The translations under genes and the position numbers were made by a program. From NCBI GenBank assembly GCA_015680905.1, contig CM027385.1, forward strand, positions 85,023,501-85,087,500: a DNA stretch of 64,000 nt, in the 5' to 3' direction. The notes under the pieces are model-generated. The model was given only the letters and a program-made list of their open reading frames with translations. It did not search any database and was not told where the DNA came from. Source of the stretch: Coptis chinensis. Its lineage: Eukaryota > Streptophyta > Magnoliopsida > Ranunculales > Ranunculaceae. The stretch's first letter is position 1; each line of letters opens with the position of its first letter. Below are positions 25,501-37,322 of this stretch, in pieces.

Positions 25501-25719
25501 TCTGGAACAGTTCTGGGTCTAGAGTACCTCTAATTGGCCCCAGGGTGTTTTGGATGTACTGAGCATTTTGATAAAACAGTACCACATTGCTAACTGCCCA
25601 TCTTGTAGAGTCCTCTACATAATATGATGCTGGGCCAAGAGTTGAGCTTTCAGCCTCATAAATTGTGCCATCAGTAGATGTCTTCTGTGGGCCACCACAG
25701 TTTATCGCAAAGGAGGAAT
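22599..25719 (-). other. RLK-3 malectin, membrane and kinase exons
   Basis: Malectin exons are 25343-25719 and 24788-24989. The membrane exon is 24545-24706, with hydrophobic [16 protein letters not shown] followed by a basic YRRRK stop-transfer. Kinase exons are 24150-24268 (glycine loop), 23818-24027 (frameshifted N-lobe), 23493-23724 ([18 protein letters not shown]), 23069-23219 ([17 protein letters not shown]) and 22599-22967 (C-lobe end and tail finishing TQAMSH). Apart from the single missing base all motifs of an RD-type kinase are present. Confidence 0.8.
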
Positions 25720-28700
25720 CTGTAAACCAGAAGAGCAGTGTTGTACGTTTTAAATAGTTCATTCAAAAATGTAATGTCGTAGTATGTTATCAGTTTATCA
25801 CTTATGTCTTCAACTTTCTTCACCGTGAGATTCTTAGCTTGTACTGGTTGATATCATATGGTGATTTCTTCTAGTTTGGAACTTCAAATGATCGACGCGC
25901 TAAGTGTCTCTAGTCTCCCTAGTTGATAGAGCTTATTTCACTTTATTAAGATAAATAGAATCAGAAAATGTGATTGTCTCTAGAAACTACTTCAGAATTT
26001 TCCAGCACTTATCTACATTTATCCTTTTGAAAAGTACATTAGATCTCAGATCAGTCAGTTTAGATATTGTTGTAAGTTAATGAAAGTACTTAACTTCAGT
26101 TTGATCTCTTAAGCACATATAATGCATGTAAAATTAATAGTCCCTTACTTTCGGTCGATAATATATATGTTATGAGAAACTACTACAACTGGAATTAGTG
26201 CAGCAGTGACATATTTCCTAAGACATGCGAGTGATAAAAGTGAAGAAGGTTGCTTACAGCGTGGAGATACCCTATTACACGGAAACTGTCTTTGAAGACA
26301 ATCTAGCCGGGAAGCCAAGAAACTAAATGCATACCAAGTACATGTCAGAAACTAAACAAAGGGGAATAAACTAAGTGGAAATATAAATTGAGATATAGCC
26401 ATGTAGCTAAGATTTATACTAGGCAGGCAGTGAAAAGTACATCATTGCTTCGAGTCCAAAATTTCTCTCTTTCACATTTATTTTGACAAGTGAAATTGGC
26501 AGTAACTCACCTATTGTTGGAATCAAATGTCAAGTTGTTAGCAACAACATTCCTGGATGAGACGGTGCAAGAAACATGCATAAGTATTCTAAAAATCACT
26601 GACCATCAAAAAACGTAAGAATCAACAAAAGCCATGCATTGTGATTTTCATGAGATAGGTGCTAATAGCATTTATTTAACTGCTGCTGGTAGTATAGAAT
26701 ATATATTTGTTGTATGAATTAGGAAATATATATTTCGGAAGGAAGACATATAGCTAGAGACCACTGGTAATGCAAGAAAACAAGAAGAAGACGGAACTTT
26801 ATGCTGATCTATGATAAAATAGATGGGAAATATATATACAGAAAAGAAAGACATCATGTCTAGGCATAGAAATTTAAGTCACAGAAACAGGTTCTTTGCA
26901 TCATCAGACATTCAGACATACAGTTGAAGACTTGACTCGAACCACCAAGATGGTAAACTTCCAGACAATTTGTTGTATGACAAATCTCTGCACATAAAAA
27001 TATATGCAAGGTAATTATGCATTTGATACAAATAATAAAGGATGAAAAGTATGAATACTCTTGTAAGTAAGTTGAAATTATGCTGGTAAATGCAATCAAG
27101 GAACCGCAGGGCGAGGAAAAAATTCCTTATTGTCTCAATAAGAATAAGAACAAGAACTTACACAGTGATAAGCCTTCTCATCGCAGGAAACCTGCTCATT
27201 GCAGGAGGAATGGTACCAGATAAGCTATTGTTTCCGAGAAACCTGCCCATTGCAACAATTAGAGGGCAAATAAATAACATGAGATCCCAGTCAGCACAAA
27301 GAGATCAAAAAGTAATCCTATTTATTTGTTTCTTACAAATAAGAGAGGGAATTCAGATTGAAAAGGGAGCTTGGGATTTGTCCACTTAAATTGTTGAAGC
27401 TGAAATCCCTAAAGAAGAAGTAGAAAGCTTCAAATTAAACAACATCAAGAAACTAAGACAATGGTACTTCAATGGAAGTATGTTTCTTCACTGAAAACCA
27501 GCACTATTTATTTTTAATGTTCATAAATATGTAAATGAGGGTTTGTGTAGGTAGTGTGTTCAGGTGGGGTTTAAGTTCCAAGATTAATATTATTACTCAC
27601 AGTCGCTGTAATTTTTCGTACTCTCCAAAACTATCTGGAATATTTCCAGAAAGCAAATTATTTCTCAAGATTCTACAAAACAAAGAGTTCTTTATTGTCA
27701 GTGAAACATAATAAACGAGTAGTTAGTAATTAGGATTATTGATTATTTTAGAGCATGCTGACTTACAGAACAGTTAAATTTTTCATGTCTTTCACGAAAT
27801 CCAATGAAGAACTCACATTGGACAAATCACTTATTCTCCTAAATAAAACATAAGAAAATTAGTGAAAATATTACAGTAGGGGAATACAGAAGTGAAGTTT
27901 AAAGTGACGAAAACCACTTACAAATCATTTAACCATGTCAAACTGGAATAACTGGATGGTATTGGACCTTCAAAAGAGTTTCCTTGGAATCTCCTGCACA
28001 CAAAATCAACAATATCAAGAAAGAGCAGAACACAAACATAAACACAAATACACCCCCACATACAAATAGAGACATGCAACTTTATAAGCAAGATGCCGTT
28101 CATACAAAATAAATAATAAAGAAAAGTTCAAGATATAAGTATCAAATGAAGTCCAAATAAAAATTCATGACAAATAGCTTACAGAGATGTAAGCTTTGTC
28201 CAGTTGCCAATGAAGTCGGGTAACTTCCCTGTGAAGGGGTTATCTGACGCCCACCTGAAACACAAATGGTTTTGCCGCACATATGATGAGACTAGTATAT
28301 GATCCGATCCATCGAATGAACTTAAAAGAGCAAATACAAAGACAAGGTCAGAGAAAATCGTACATGGTTTGCAAGTTTACAAGATTCGCCAACTCTGTAG
28401 GAATCTCTCCTCCCAGACCAGCACTGTCTATGTAACTGCCCATTGAAGATCAAAACTTTAAAATTCAACTAAAACTAACATCACCTAGGATGATTTTGAA
28501 TTGTGAGATACCAGCAGTAATAAAAAAAAACTACATCTATGCAGGCTGCAGCAATCTCTACGCCTGAAGTACATCTTGTTATTTTTTTTTGTTTGCAAAC
28601 TTTTTTTGTTAACTTTCTGAGTCGTAATTTCCTACAATCTCTGGGCTTGCTCATTTATGTTAAGGTCTCACTTGCTGGAGTCAAGCTTTGCCCTGACCAC

Positions 28701-30982
28701 AAGTTATGTTGTGATCAATGAGGCAAACTTGTCTCCCTTCTGTTAGATCTTCCCTTTCTTTTTGTGAACTAAAATTTCAAAGAACGTACAGGTGCTCGAG
28801 ATTGACTAAAAGACCAAGCTGTGGTGGAAGTGACCCGGAGAAGTAATTTGAGCCAAAAGCCCTGAAGAAAAACAAAATATAACATACACAGTAATAGTAA
28901 ACAAACATACAGACCACACAAAAGAAAGTAAAGAACACATTAACATAGTTATTAGATATCCATATTTCAAATGGCTCTCAAGTTTGCATAACTTTCTTAT
29001 AAATATGCCATCTGCTCCACGTACAGCTCTGGTCAAGTAGTCATCAATTCTTCAAATTGCAGTCAACCACAAACAAATACTCATGGTGGCAAGCATATTA
29101 CTAATTGATGATCTAGCTGGGCATATATAGATATAAGGGATGCCAAACTCAGTACGACTTGTGGCTGCTGGCGCTAATGCATGCATATAGTCCAAAATGA
29201 CAGAACATGAGAATAGCCTTCCACCTTGCTAGATTATGCTCAAAGATTCTTTTCTGTAATGCAAACACACTAATTTTCTAAAACAAGGGCCTGTAATTCA
29301 ATAGTTATGGCATTTGGAAATAAGTCAGCAAATTTCACATGTTCACCACGCCTACCATACATGAAAAATACTCTTTGCCACTCTTTTGCTCTGCCCTCAA
29401 CATAATTGGAATTTTCAGTTAGCTTAAGACAAAAAAGTACTAAAAAAAATTACTCTCTTCTTGTAAATTCTATACAATGCTATGAAAATGCAGGCTAGAA
29501 TATATCATCTCTCAGTGAATGACCATATTTTATTGTGTGAACAAAAAAAATGTGAAGTTCTGGAACATCTTACAATATGCGCAGATTCTGAAGTCCTCCA
29601 AGCTCCTTTGGGATGGTCCCAGATAAGGCATTAGTACCGACTGACCTAATAGAGAACATATAGTTAAAATAGCTAGATCTATTTTTTTTTTTTTATTTTG
29701 TTTTCTTTTACAGTATATAGTATAAGTGCCTCCAAAAACAAAAATGTAACTTACAACATCCGCAATCTGGATAGATTGCCAAGAAATGCAGGCAAGGGAC
29801 CTGTCAAGTAATTCTGATCCAACTTTCTGCATGGGATGAATAAATAACAATAAGAAACTAAAGAAAAATCATTAGTAAGTACTTTAGTTTTGGATGATAT
29901 AGAATGGAAGCATTAAGATTTGGGTTGTGCTTGGGAAGACCGTTACAAGCATTGCTCCATGAGTTCACTGTCCGTTTTAGCTAAACTGAAGTGATGGAAG
30001 ACATGCATTGAACTCATGATGCAACTTCAACCATCTTGGTAAAGGAATTCCATACTAAATTACATGGTTGTGTCTTGGATTCATTTGGCTAAATTGTTTC
30101 GCATTATTCAAAGGAAAGATTGTTAATTATATCTGAGTGGGGTTGTCTAGGAACAACTCTTTCTAAAGAAGTGTCTTGAAACTTGAAACAACTCTGTTAA
30201 GAAAAATGGGCATACCAACAACCACCAATTGCACTACCCAAATCTTAATGCTTCCATTCTATATCATCCATAAAAACATAACTTACTACAAACATATAAT
30301 TAATTGCAGTTCCAAAAGCTTGATTTTCAATGTCTTTTTCAAGCCACTTTGGAAATTAACTACTGAAAATAAACAAATAAGAGATTAATAGAGAGTCTAT
30401 AGGACCATACAGATGGGTCAGGTATCTGAAAGTCGTGAGTTCTTCAGGGATTACTCCTCTCACGTTCAATGCATATACTCCCCTGAAAAGTTGGAGATGG
30501 AGTACGTGAAAAGTTGTTATTACTACTAGCTAGAAACATTTATATATACACTAGAGTGAGGGAAGCATGTCACGTACAGCTGGGTAATGTGGCAAGTAGA
30601 TGAACCATCAGTTAGAGAACAATTACACTTGATTCCTGGGTAGTTGACATCCGAATCCTCGCGATCCATATCAGTGGAGTCGATTGCAGTTCCACTACAT
30701 GGTTCTCCACTTATGTTCCATGAAGCAACAGGGGCTGAGATTCCCCATTGTTGGAATATAGAATTTAAAGCCTTAGCTGTTTCACAACGTACCATGCACA
30801 AACCAAATTATAGGAATATATATAATTCATTCTAACTTCTGCTAATAAACTGTTAAGCTATAGAGTGGAGTGGGTACTATACCTTCAGAAGGATCAGTGG
30901 TAGCTTGAGATATACTGACGATGATAAGTGATGATAGAGAAATTATAAAACTAAGTAAACCAAGAAACTCTTCAAACTTCAT
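22599..30982 (-). CDS. RLK-3: malectin/LRR receptor-like kinase, one kinase frameshift
   Basis: This is the most diverged complete member. The start codon is at 30982-30980, the signal peptide begins [10 protein letters not shown] and exon 1 is 30883-30982. The cap exon is 30578-30776. All exon lengths fit the family frame except the kinase N-lobe exon 23818-24027, which is 210 nt instead of 211. The missing base is near 23963-23966, in the codons after SHHG where paralogues read GKSQFVAE. It puts a TAG in frame a few codons later and removes the rest of the kinase. The glycine loop reads GEGAFGPVY rather than GEGGFGPVY. The stop codon used downstream would be TAA at 22599-22601. Either a recent pseudogene or a one-base assembly error; expected otherwise to be a plasma-membrane receptor kinase. 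Confidence 0.82.
26258..30482 (-). other. RLK-3 LRR exon block
   Basis: Exons are 30411-30482, 29755-29826, 29574-29645, 28790-28861, 28364-28435, 28183-28254, 27922-27993, 27767-27838, 27601-27672, 27337-27408 (72 nt each), 27162-27242 (81 nt), 26922-26987 (66 nt), 26511-26552 (42 nt) and 26258-26322 (65 nt). The 81-nt exon is 15 nt longer than its counterparts and holds a duplicated AGGTTTCC-type segment, in frame. The 42-nt exon is one codon shorter than elsewhere. Introns differ from those of the other copies far more than the exons do. Confidence 0.78.
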
Positions 30983-31052
30983 ACTCAAGCTACATATATA
31001 TCAATATATATGTGACCAACGTAACACAGAACGAAACCAATCCGGCCTCTCT

Positions 31053-31080
31053 CTATATATATTCTTATATATATATATTT
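31053..31080 (-). promoter_or_regulatory. TATA-rich element upstream of RLK-3
   Basis: A run of TATATA repeats lies 70-100 bases upstream of the RLK-3 start codon on the minus strand. Position and composition suit a core promoter. No transcription start can be fixed from sequence alone. Confidence 0.35.
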
Positions 31081-31860
31081 CTCAAAAGAAATGAAGATGA
31101 AAAGTGTAAACAGTGTTGTGATTCCAGATTGGAAGTAAGTAATTGACGCACATACGCCATACTGGGTCCGTTACACACTTACACTGGCCATGCAATGTTT
31201 CGTTCACACTTGACACCGTGGACCCGTGGTACGCAAGTGGGAGTGAGTTGAGTTAGGATCGTTTTTCCTGTCCACAGTCCACACTACGACTTCGTATGTA
31301 AGACTTTTTATAGAAAGTCGTAACATGCCAAGAAAAACAGACTGTGGCTGTATGCAAGAAGCAGAGCTACAGCGTGCAGTAGATATAATCTGTTAATTTT
31401 GTTTTATAGGAAGAGGCTTTTGGAAGTGTGTGAAACAGTGACACTACTTTTTTTTCAAAAGTTTCATTAAAGAGCATGTCTTCAGTGCGCAGGTCGTATG
31501 GTGCGCAGGTAATATAGGCCTTTGGATCAGTATTTTTGCCATTAAATACACATGCACCTCTTGGTATGAGTGACCGAGATGTAATAGCGCACCATACATC
31601 TCGCGCACCATAGATTTAGCCTTCATTGAAACCCCTTCCTCATAGCATCTCTAGGTGGTTATTGATGATTAAGAAGAAACATGCATCTACAAAAATAAAT
31701 TAAATTACAATAATTGACTCAACGTTGGTCACTCCTAATGCTTCATAGATACTCGACAATGTTGGTCAATTCCATGAGTAGTAATTTTGAAACGATGTGC
31801 GCAGATTGTTCAAACTTCATTCCAAAGAAGATCGGTTTGAACGATGTCCCTGGTCGTCCC
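31081..31860. other. RLK-3 upstream region to copia insertion
   Basis: No gene is seen. An 11-bp inverted repeat, GTATGGTGCGC at 31495-31505 and its complement at 31587-31597, could form a hairpin around an 81-base loop. The last bases before the LTR (CGTCC at 31855-31859) match the five bases after the outer LTR, which suggests the target-site duplication. Confidence 0.4.
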
Positions 31861-32491
31861 TGTTGGAGTTATCCCTCACATGAGGAGAGAAACCGAGTCG
31901 ATTTAAACATCGCTTAATTCGAGGCCGCGACGAAGTCGCGACTTCGGCTTCGAGTTCGATAACATAGAGTTCCAGAAGAATATGTTACTTCCAGTCTTTC
32001 CAGTAGCGACTCGGCCAGAGTGAGCGCTACCGCCAGTCTATTTTCGTGGGCTTTCTTCTGAAATTTGGTTTTGGAGATAAAACCAAAATCAAGGTTTTGG
32101 AAAACCTAACCAATGAGAACCAAACAAGTCGGAAGGATTGGAATCCGGACTAAAACAAAGAGTACCTTTCTGCAGATACAACCCCAGAAAGAGATAAGAG
32201 TGATCTAGTAAGGAGAGAGACCGTAAGGGGAGAGATTGTAATCTTCCTTCCCATTTTATTAAGAACCGACTCTTGTGGAAGTAGGCATCATTGGCGAACC
32301 ACGGTAAATCTTTGTGTTGTGGTTTGCTTTAAAGCTTTACATTATTATCCGTTGTTAATAGTTGTTTAATGAGTTGGGCATGTTAGTATAGGTTGTAGTT
32401 GATATTTAGATTTTGTCAGGAGTTGAATTGAGTTCATATACAAGTTATCCGTGTAGTGGGGAACCGATTGGTATTGGTATAATCCCCAACA
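31861..32491 (+). repeat. Copia LTR 1
   Basis: About 631 bp, starting TGTTGGAGTTATCCC and ending CCCCAACA. It aligns along its length with LTR 2 and LTR 3. Many of the differences fall at CAG or CTG sites, for example CCG at 32266-32268 where LTR 2 has CTG, and CAG at 32417-32419 where LTR 2 has CCG. Confidence 0.9.
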
Positions 32492-32493
32492 AG

Positions 32494-32505
32494 TGGTATC
32501 GAGCC
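32494..32505 (+). other. Primer-binding site, first copia copy
   Basis: TGGTATCGAGCC follows two bases after LTR 1. It is the plant initiator tRNA-Met primer site with one base missing compared with the second copy (TGGTATCAGAGCC). Confidence 0.8.
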
Positions 32506-35500
32506 TTGGTTAGAATAGCCAGGGTGTTATCCGAATCTTGGTCGGGAAAGGTGTTTGTGAAATTCGAGAGAAGATTTGAGGTTAAATAACTTGTAGAGAT
32601 GGACCATTCCGTGAACACTTTCATATGATGAGTCCGAATAGGAAGAACTACACCATCCGGAAAGCCAAGATGGAAGACTTGCTATATCGCAAAGGACTTG
32701 GCACTTCCCATTGAGAATGAGGGAGTAAAACCGAAAAGACCGATGAGGCCGAGTGGAAAAAGCTTGACGAAAAAGCGATTGGATACATTCGACGGTGGAT
32801 TGACGACGATTGTCTTTCACCATGTGGGCCTAAAGAGACTACGCCTTCACCTATGGAAGAAACTCGAAGACCTTTATGAGAGGAAGTCGGGTGGAAACAA
32901 AGTGCTAGTCGTTAGAAGTTTGCGAACCACGAAGTACCAAGAAGGTTCTTCAATGTCCGAAAGCATCTTAATGAAGTACGTAATATCATCAATCGATGCA
33001 TTTGATGAAGATCAATTTGGGAGGCGAAGTTGAGGCTTTGTTTCTATTAGGCTCTCCCCGAAAGTTGGGAGACATTAGCGGTTTCTCTACATGGAGCGAC
33101 CAAGGATGGAATTGTTACCATGGAGATGGCTACCACGTCTTTGTTGAATGAGGAGACTAGAAGGAGTGCAAGAAGCGGCTCTTCTAACTCGTGAGGTCCT
33201 TTCACGAGAAACGGGGGAGAGGTCGGGCGAAAACCATCTCGTTCTAGAGGTGATGACGTAAATCTAGGGGTGAAGCTAGAACTCCTAAGGCGAGAGGCAA
33301 TGTTACTATTTTTCGGATATGAAAGCGAATAATCGAAGAGGGATGAGAAGAATAACCGTGGTACATGAAGACATGGTGCGAGGAACGAAACACAGCAGAT
33401 ACTACCGCACTAGTCGATGACCTAGTGTGGAATGTGTCGATTGTGGTGTGTCTTTGTCCCGGAAAGTACCTCATGTCGATACGAGTGGGTGATAGATACA
33501 GGAGCATCCTATCACGTCAATCGCGATTGGGGGATTCTTCACTACCTACCGTGGTGAATATGGTGAACTATGGCGTCTCAAGAAGATTACGTGCATTCGA
33601 GATGTTCATATAGAAACCAATGTCGGCTACACCTTGACACTCAAGGATGTAAGACATGTCCCCGACATACGGTTAAGCCTAATTTTTTGGGAAATTAGAT
33701 GACGATGGCTTTGTGAACTCGTTTGGTAACGGGGTATGGAACCGAAAGAGGTTCCATTGAAGAGCCGAGGAGGAAAGAAAACTTGCTCTCTTTACAAAAA
33801 CACGCTAGTTTGTGTAAAGCAGTTTAACGCGCGTAAGAAGAAGCTTCATCCGAACCGGTGGCACGTAAGAGACCGTGGTCACACGGGCATAAAAGGGATG
33901 GAAGTTCTTGCTAAGCAAAAGGCCATGCCGGACATCAAAGGTACACATTTAAATACATGTACTCATTTGTTTGGTAGGAAAGCAACACAGGGGTGTCTTC
34001 CAAAGATTCCCGTCTCACGAAAGAAAGGACACCGTCCCTTGAGCTAGTGCAACAAACTGACTTATGTGGTCCTATGAGAGTGAAGTCCCACCGGGGAGCT
34101 TTCGACTTCTTGACATTCATTGATGATCGTCCAAGAAAGATATGGGCCTATACCGAAGACCAAGGATGAAGTACTTGGCGTGTTTGAGAAATTCCACGGC
34201 ATGGTGGAAAGAGAGGGAAGTTGTTGAAGTGTATTCGCCGGATAATGGGGGTGAGTACATTGGGCCATTTGAAGAGTATTATTGCGAGTCATGGGATCGG
34301 CTCATGAGCACCGTTCCCAAGACACCGCAAATGTAATGGAATAGCGAGAGAGAATGAACCGCACCATTGTAGAGAGGATAAGATGCATGCTATCTCACTC
34401 TAAGCTACCTAGAAACTCTTGGGTAGAAGCAATGCGCATGACCGTGCATGTGATCAACCTGTCACCAAAGAAAGCCTCGAATAGTGATTATCCGGAGAGT
34501 ATGGTCAGGCAGAGATGTTGATTATGGATACTTGAGGGTATTTGGGTGCAGGGCATTTGTGCATATTCCGAAGGATGAGAGATCCAAGCTTGATGACAAA
34601 GCCAAGCAGTGCATTTTTCTGGGTTATGGAGATGAAAAGTTTGGTTACAAACTCTATGATCCGATTAACAAGAAGGTAATCCGAAGTCGAGATGTTGTGT
34701 TCCTAGAAGACCAAACCATAGCAGACTTTGAGGAGGGTGAGAAGCTACAAGCTTTCACCAATGATCTTGTTGATTCAGAACCAGAAGTTCCTACTGTGGA
34801 ACGTGCAGAAGGCATTGAGAATGCAGAGAACCATGAGTTTGAAGCTCATGATGAGAATCCTATTGCTCATGATGGGATAGAACCTATTGGTATAGAAGAT
34901 GCAGATGAGATGCATGAACCACCACCGAGCAAGCGAAGTGCATCCCCGAGGCACCAATGAGATGGGGCAAGGAGGTCCGACAGAGAGAGACTAGCTTCAA
35001 CCGGTATCCACCACATACGTGCTACCATCGGATGGTGGAGAACCTATGTACTATCAAGAGGCATGAAGCGTAGGCACAAAGAAAAATGGTTGAAGGCCAC
35101 GATGACGAGATGGATTCTTTGCATAAGAATCACACTTATGAAGTTAGTTGAGAAACCCCAGGGGAGAAAAGTTCTCAAGAATAAGTGGATATACAAAGTC
35201 AAGCATGAGGGGAGAACAATCCTCACCCAAGGCTGGCTTCGCCTCTTTGTTGTGAAGCGGATTCGGTCAAAGGAAAGGGATTGATTTTGATGATTTTTTC
35301 TCTCTGTAGTGAAGATGACTTCTATCCGGGTGGTATTGGGTATGGCATAAGTATGAACCTAGAGGTTGAGCGGCTAGATGTTAAGGATGCTTTTCTTCAT
35401 GGAGACCTTGAAGAAGATGTCTACATGGACCACCCGAGGAGGGTTTGAGGTCAAAGGCAAGGAGCACCTAGTATGCAGGTGATAAAGAGCTTGTATGGGT

Positions 35501-36644
35501 TGAAGCAAGCACCGAGAAAGTGGTACATAAAGTTTGATTCCTTTATGGTGAAGCAAGGATACAAGAAGTCCGCTTCCGATCATTGTCGCGTTTGTTGGAG
35601 ATTTCCGGATGGAGATTTCATCAGGCTATTCTTTGTATGTGGATGATATGTTGATAGTTGGCCCAAACGTCAACAAGATATCAAAGCTGAAGAAAGACTT
35701 GAGTAAGTCCTTTGAGATGAAGGATTTGGGTCAAGCAAAGCGGATACTTGGGATGCGGATCACTTTCGTGATGAAAAAGAGTGGAAAGTTGTGGCTTTCA
35801 AGAAAGCTACATTGAGAAGGTGTTGAAGAGATTCAACATGGATCGCAAAACCCGGCCGGTTGTCCGCTTGGTGGGCCCGCGATGACCAAAGAGATGTGTC
35901 CTAAGGGTGAGCATGAGCAGAGTCGGATGGAAAAGATTCCTTATGCATCCAAAGTGGGCGGTTTGATGTATGCCATGGTGTGTACTAGGCCGGATATTGC
36001 TTTTCGCCCGTTGGGGTGGTAAGCGATTTCATCAACCGGGTAAAAAGAGCATTGGGAAGGTGTTAAGTGGATATTGAGATATCTCAAAGGCACTTCCAAA
36101 TCATGTTTGTGCTTTGGTGGAAGTAAGCCCTTACTTAAAGGCTACACCGATGCGGACATGGCGGTGATGTTGACTTCGATGAAGTCCACCTCCGGTTATC
36201 CGTTACTTTGCAGGGGAGCGGTTTCTTGGCAATCTAAGTTGCAAAAAGTGTGTTGCCCTCTCCACTTCTGAAGAAAGTATATTGCAGCCATCCGAGTGTT
36301 GCAAAAGAGTTGCTATGGATGAAGAGGTTCTTCGAGCTGGGGCTAAAACGTAAAACAGGTTTGTAGTTCTATGCGCCGATCGATCCATCCACTTGAGCAA
36401 GAATCCGAAGTTTTCATTCTAGATCCAAGCACATACACGCGTGCGTTATCATTGGATTAGAGAAGTACTTTCGAAGACAAGCATTTGTGTATCGAGAAGA
36501 TCCATACCGACAAGAACGGGTGGGATATGATGACCAAAGTCTTACCGAAAGGTAAGTTTGATGTTTGTTGTGCTATTGCGGAATGGCGACACTCCTCCCG
36601 CTGATTTGGCAATTGCATGGAGGTAGCCCCCAATCACCGTCCGA

Positions 36645-36652
36645 GGGGAGAT
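36645..36652 (+). other. Polypurine tract, first copia copy
   Basis: GGGGAGAT lies immediately upstream of LTR 2 (TGTTGAG). This is the expected place and composition for plus-strand DNA priming. Confidence 0.75.
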
Positions 36653-37307
36653 TGTTGAGTTATCCCTCACATGAGGAGAGAAACCGGAGTCGACGTAAAA
36701 CGGGCGTCATCGCATCAAGTCAAGTCGCCCGCGCCTCGATAGCGACTTCGCTTCGAGTTCAAAGAACATAGGGCGACCCGCTCAAAGTGCGCCATTCGGC
36801 TTCAGTCTTCTTCACACTTCGCCAGAGAAGAGCTACCCAGTCTATTTTTCGTGGGCTTTGCTAATAAATACCCGCTAATTTGGTTTTGGAGATAAAACCA
36901 AAATCAAGGTTTTGGAAAAACCTAACCACCAAACCAAACAAGGAAAAGGATTGGAATCCGGACTAAAACAAAAGAGAGTACCTTTGAGGAGATACAACCC
37001 TGTAAAGAGATAAGAGTGATCTAGTAAGGTGAGAGACTGTAAGGAGAGATTGTAATCTTCCTTCCCATTTTATTAAGAACTGACTCTTGTGGAAGTAGGC
37101 ATCATTGGCCGAACCACGGTAAATCTTTGTGTTGTGGTTTGCTTTAACTGCTTTACATTATTATCTGTTGTTAATAGTTGTTTAGCGAGTTGGGCATGTT
37201 AGTATAGGTTGTAGTTGATATTTAGATTTTGTCCGGAGTTGAATTGAGTTCATATACAAGTTATCTGTGTAGTGGGGAACCGATTGGTATTGGTATAATC
37301 CCCAACA
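36653..37307 (+). repeat. Copia LTR 2, shared middle LTR
   Basis: About 655 bp, from TGTTGAGTTATCCC to CCCCAACA. It serves as the 3' LTR of internal region 1 and the 5' LTR of internal region 2. It keeps several CTG sites that read CCG in the other LTRs (37080-37082 and 37165-37167). Confidence 0.9.
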
Positions 37308-37309
37308 AG

Positions 37310-37322
37310 TGGTATCAGAGCC
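37310..37322 (+). other. Primer-binding site, second copia copy
   Basis: TGGTATCAGAGCC starts two bases after LTR 2. It is the complete initiator tRNA-Met primer site used by most plant copia elements. Confidence 0.88.

Larger units (their letters stand above)
32492..36652 (+). pseudogene. Copia internal region 1 (gag-pol), disrupted
   Basis: Pieces of a copia polyprotein are read in shifting frames. From left to right they are: gag-like sequence (32550-33300); a protease-type stretch near 33480; the integrase zinc-binding and core region (about 33890-34430, with a DNGGEY motif at its centre); the integrase C-terminal part and linker, which holds the longest open frame (34484-34960, 158 codons); reverse transcriptase (about 35370-35830, with DVKDAFLHGD and YVDDM visible); and RNase H (about 36070-36300, with GYTDADMA). 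Frame changes occur every 100-300 bases. Many coincide with CAG or CTG sites that are intact in the second copy, so part of the damage may be a sequence error. Confidence 0.85.

Noticed and set aside
33736-34047. 103-codon open frame inside copia internal region 1
   Set aside because: Only partly follows the true polyprotein frame; it mixes integrase sequence with frameshifted stretches and is not a separate gene.
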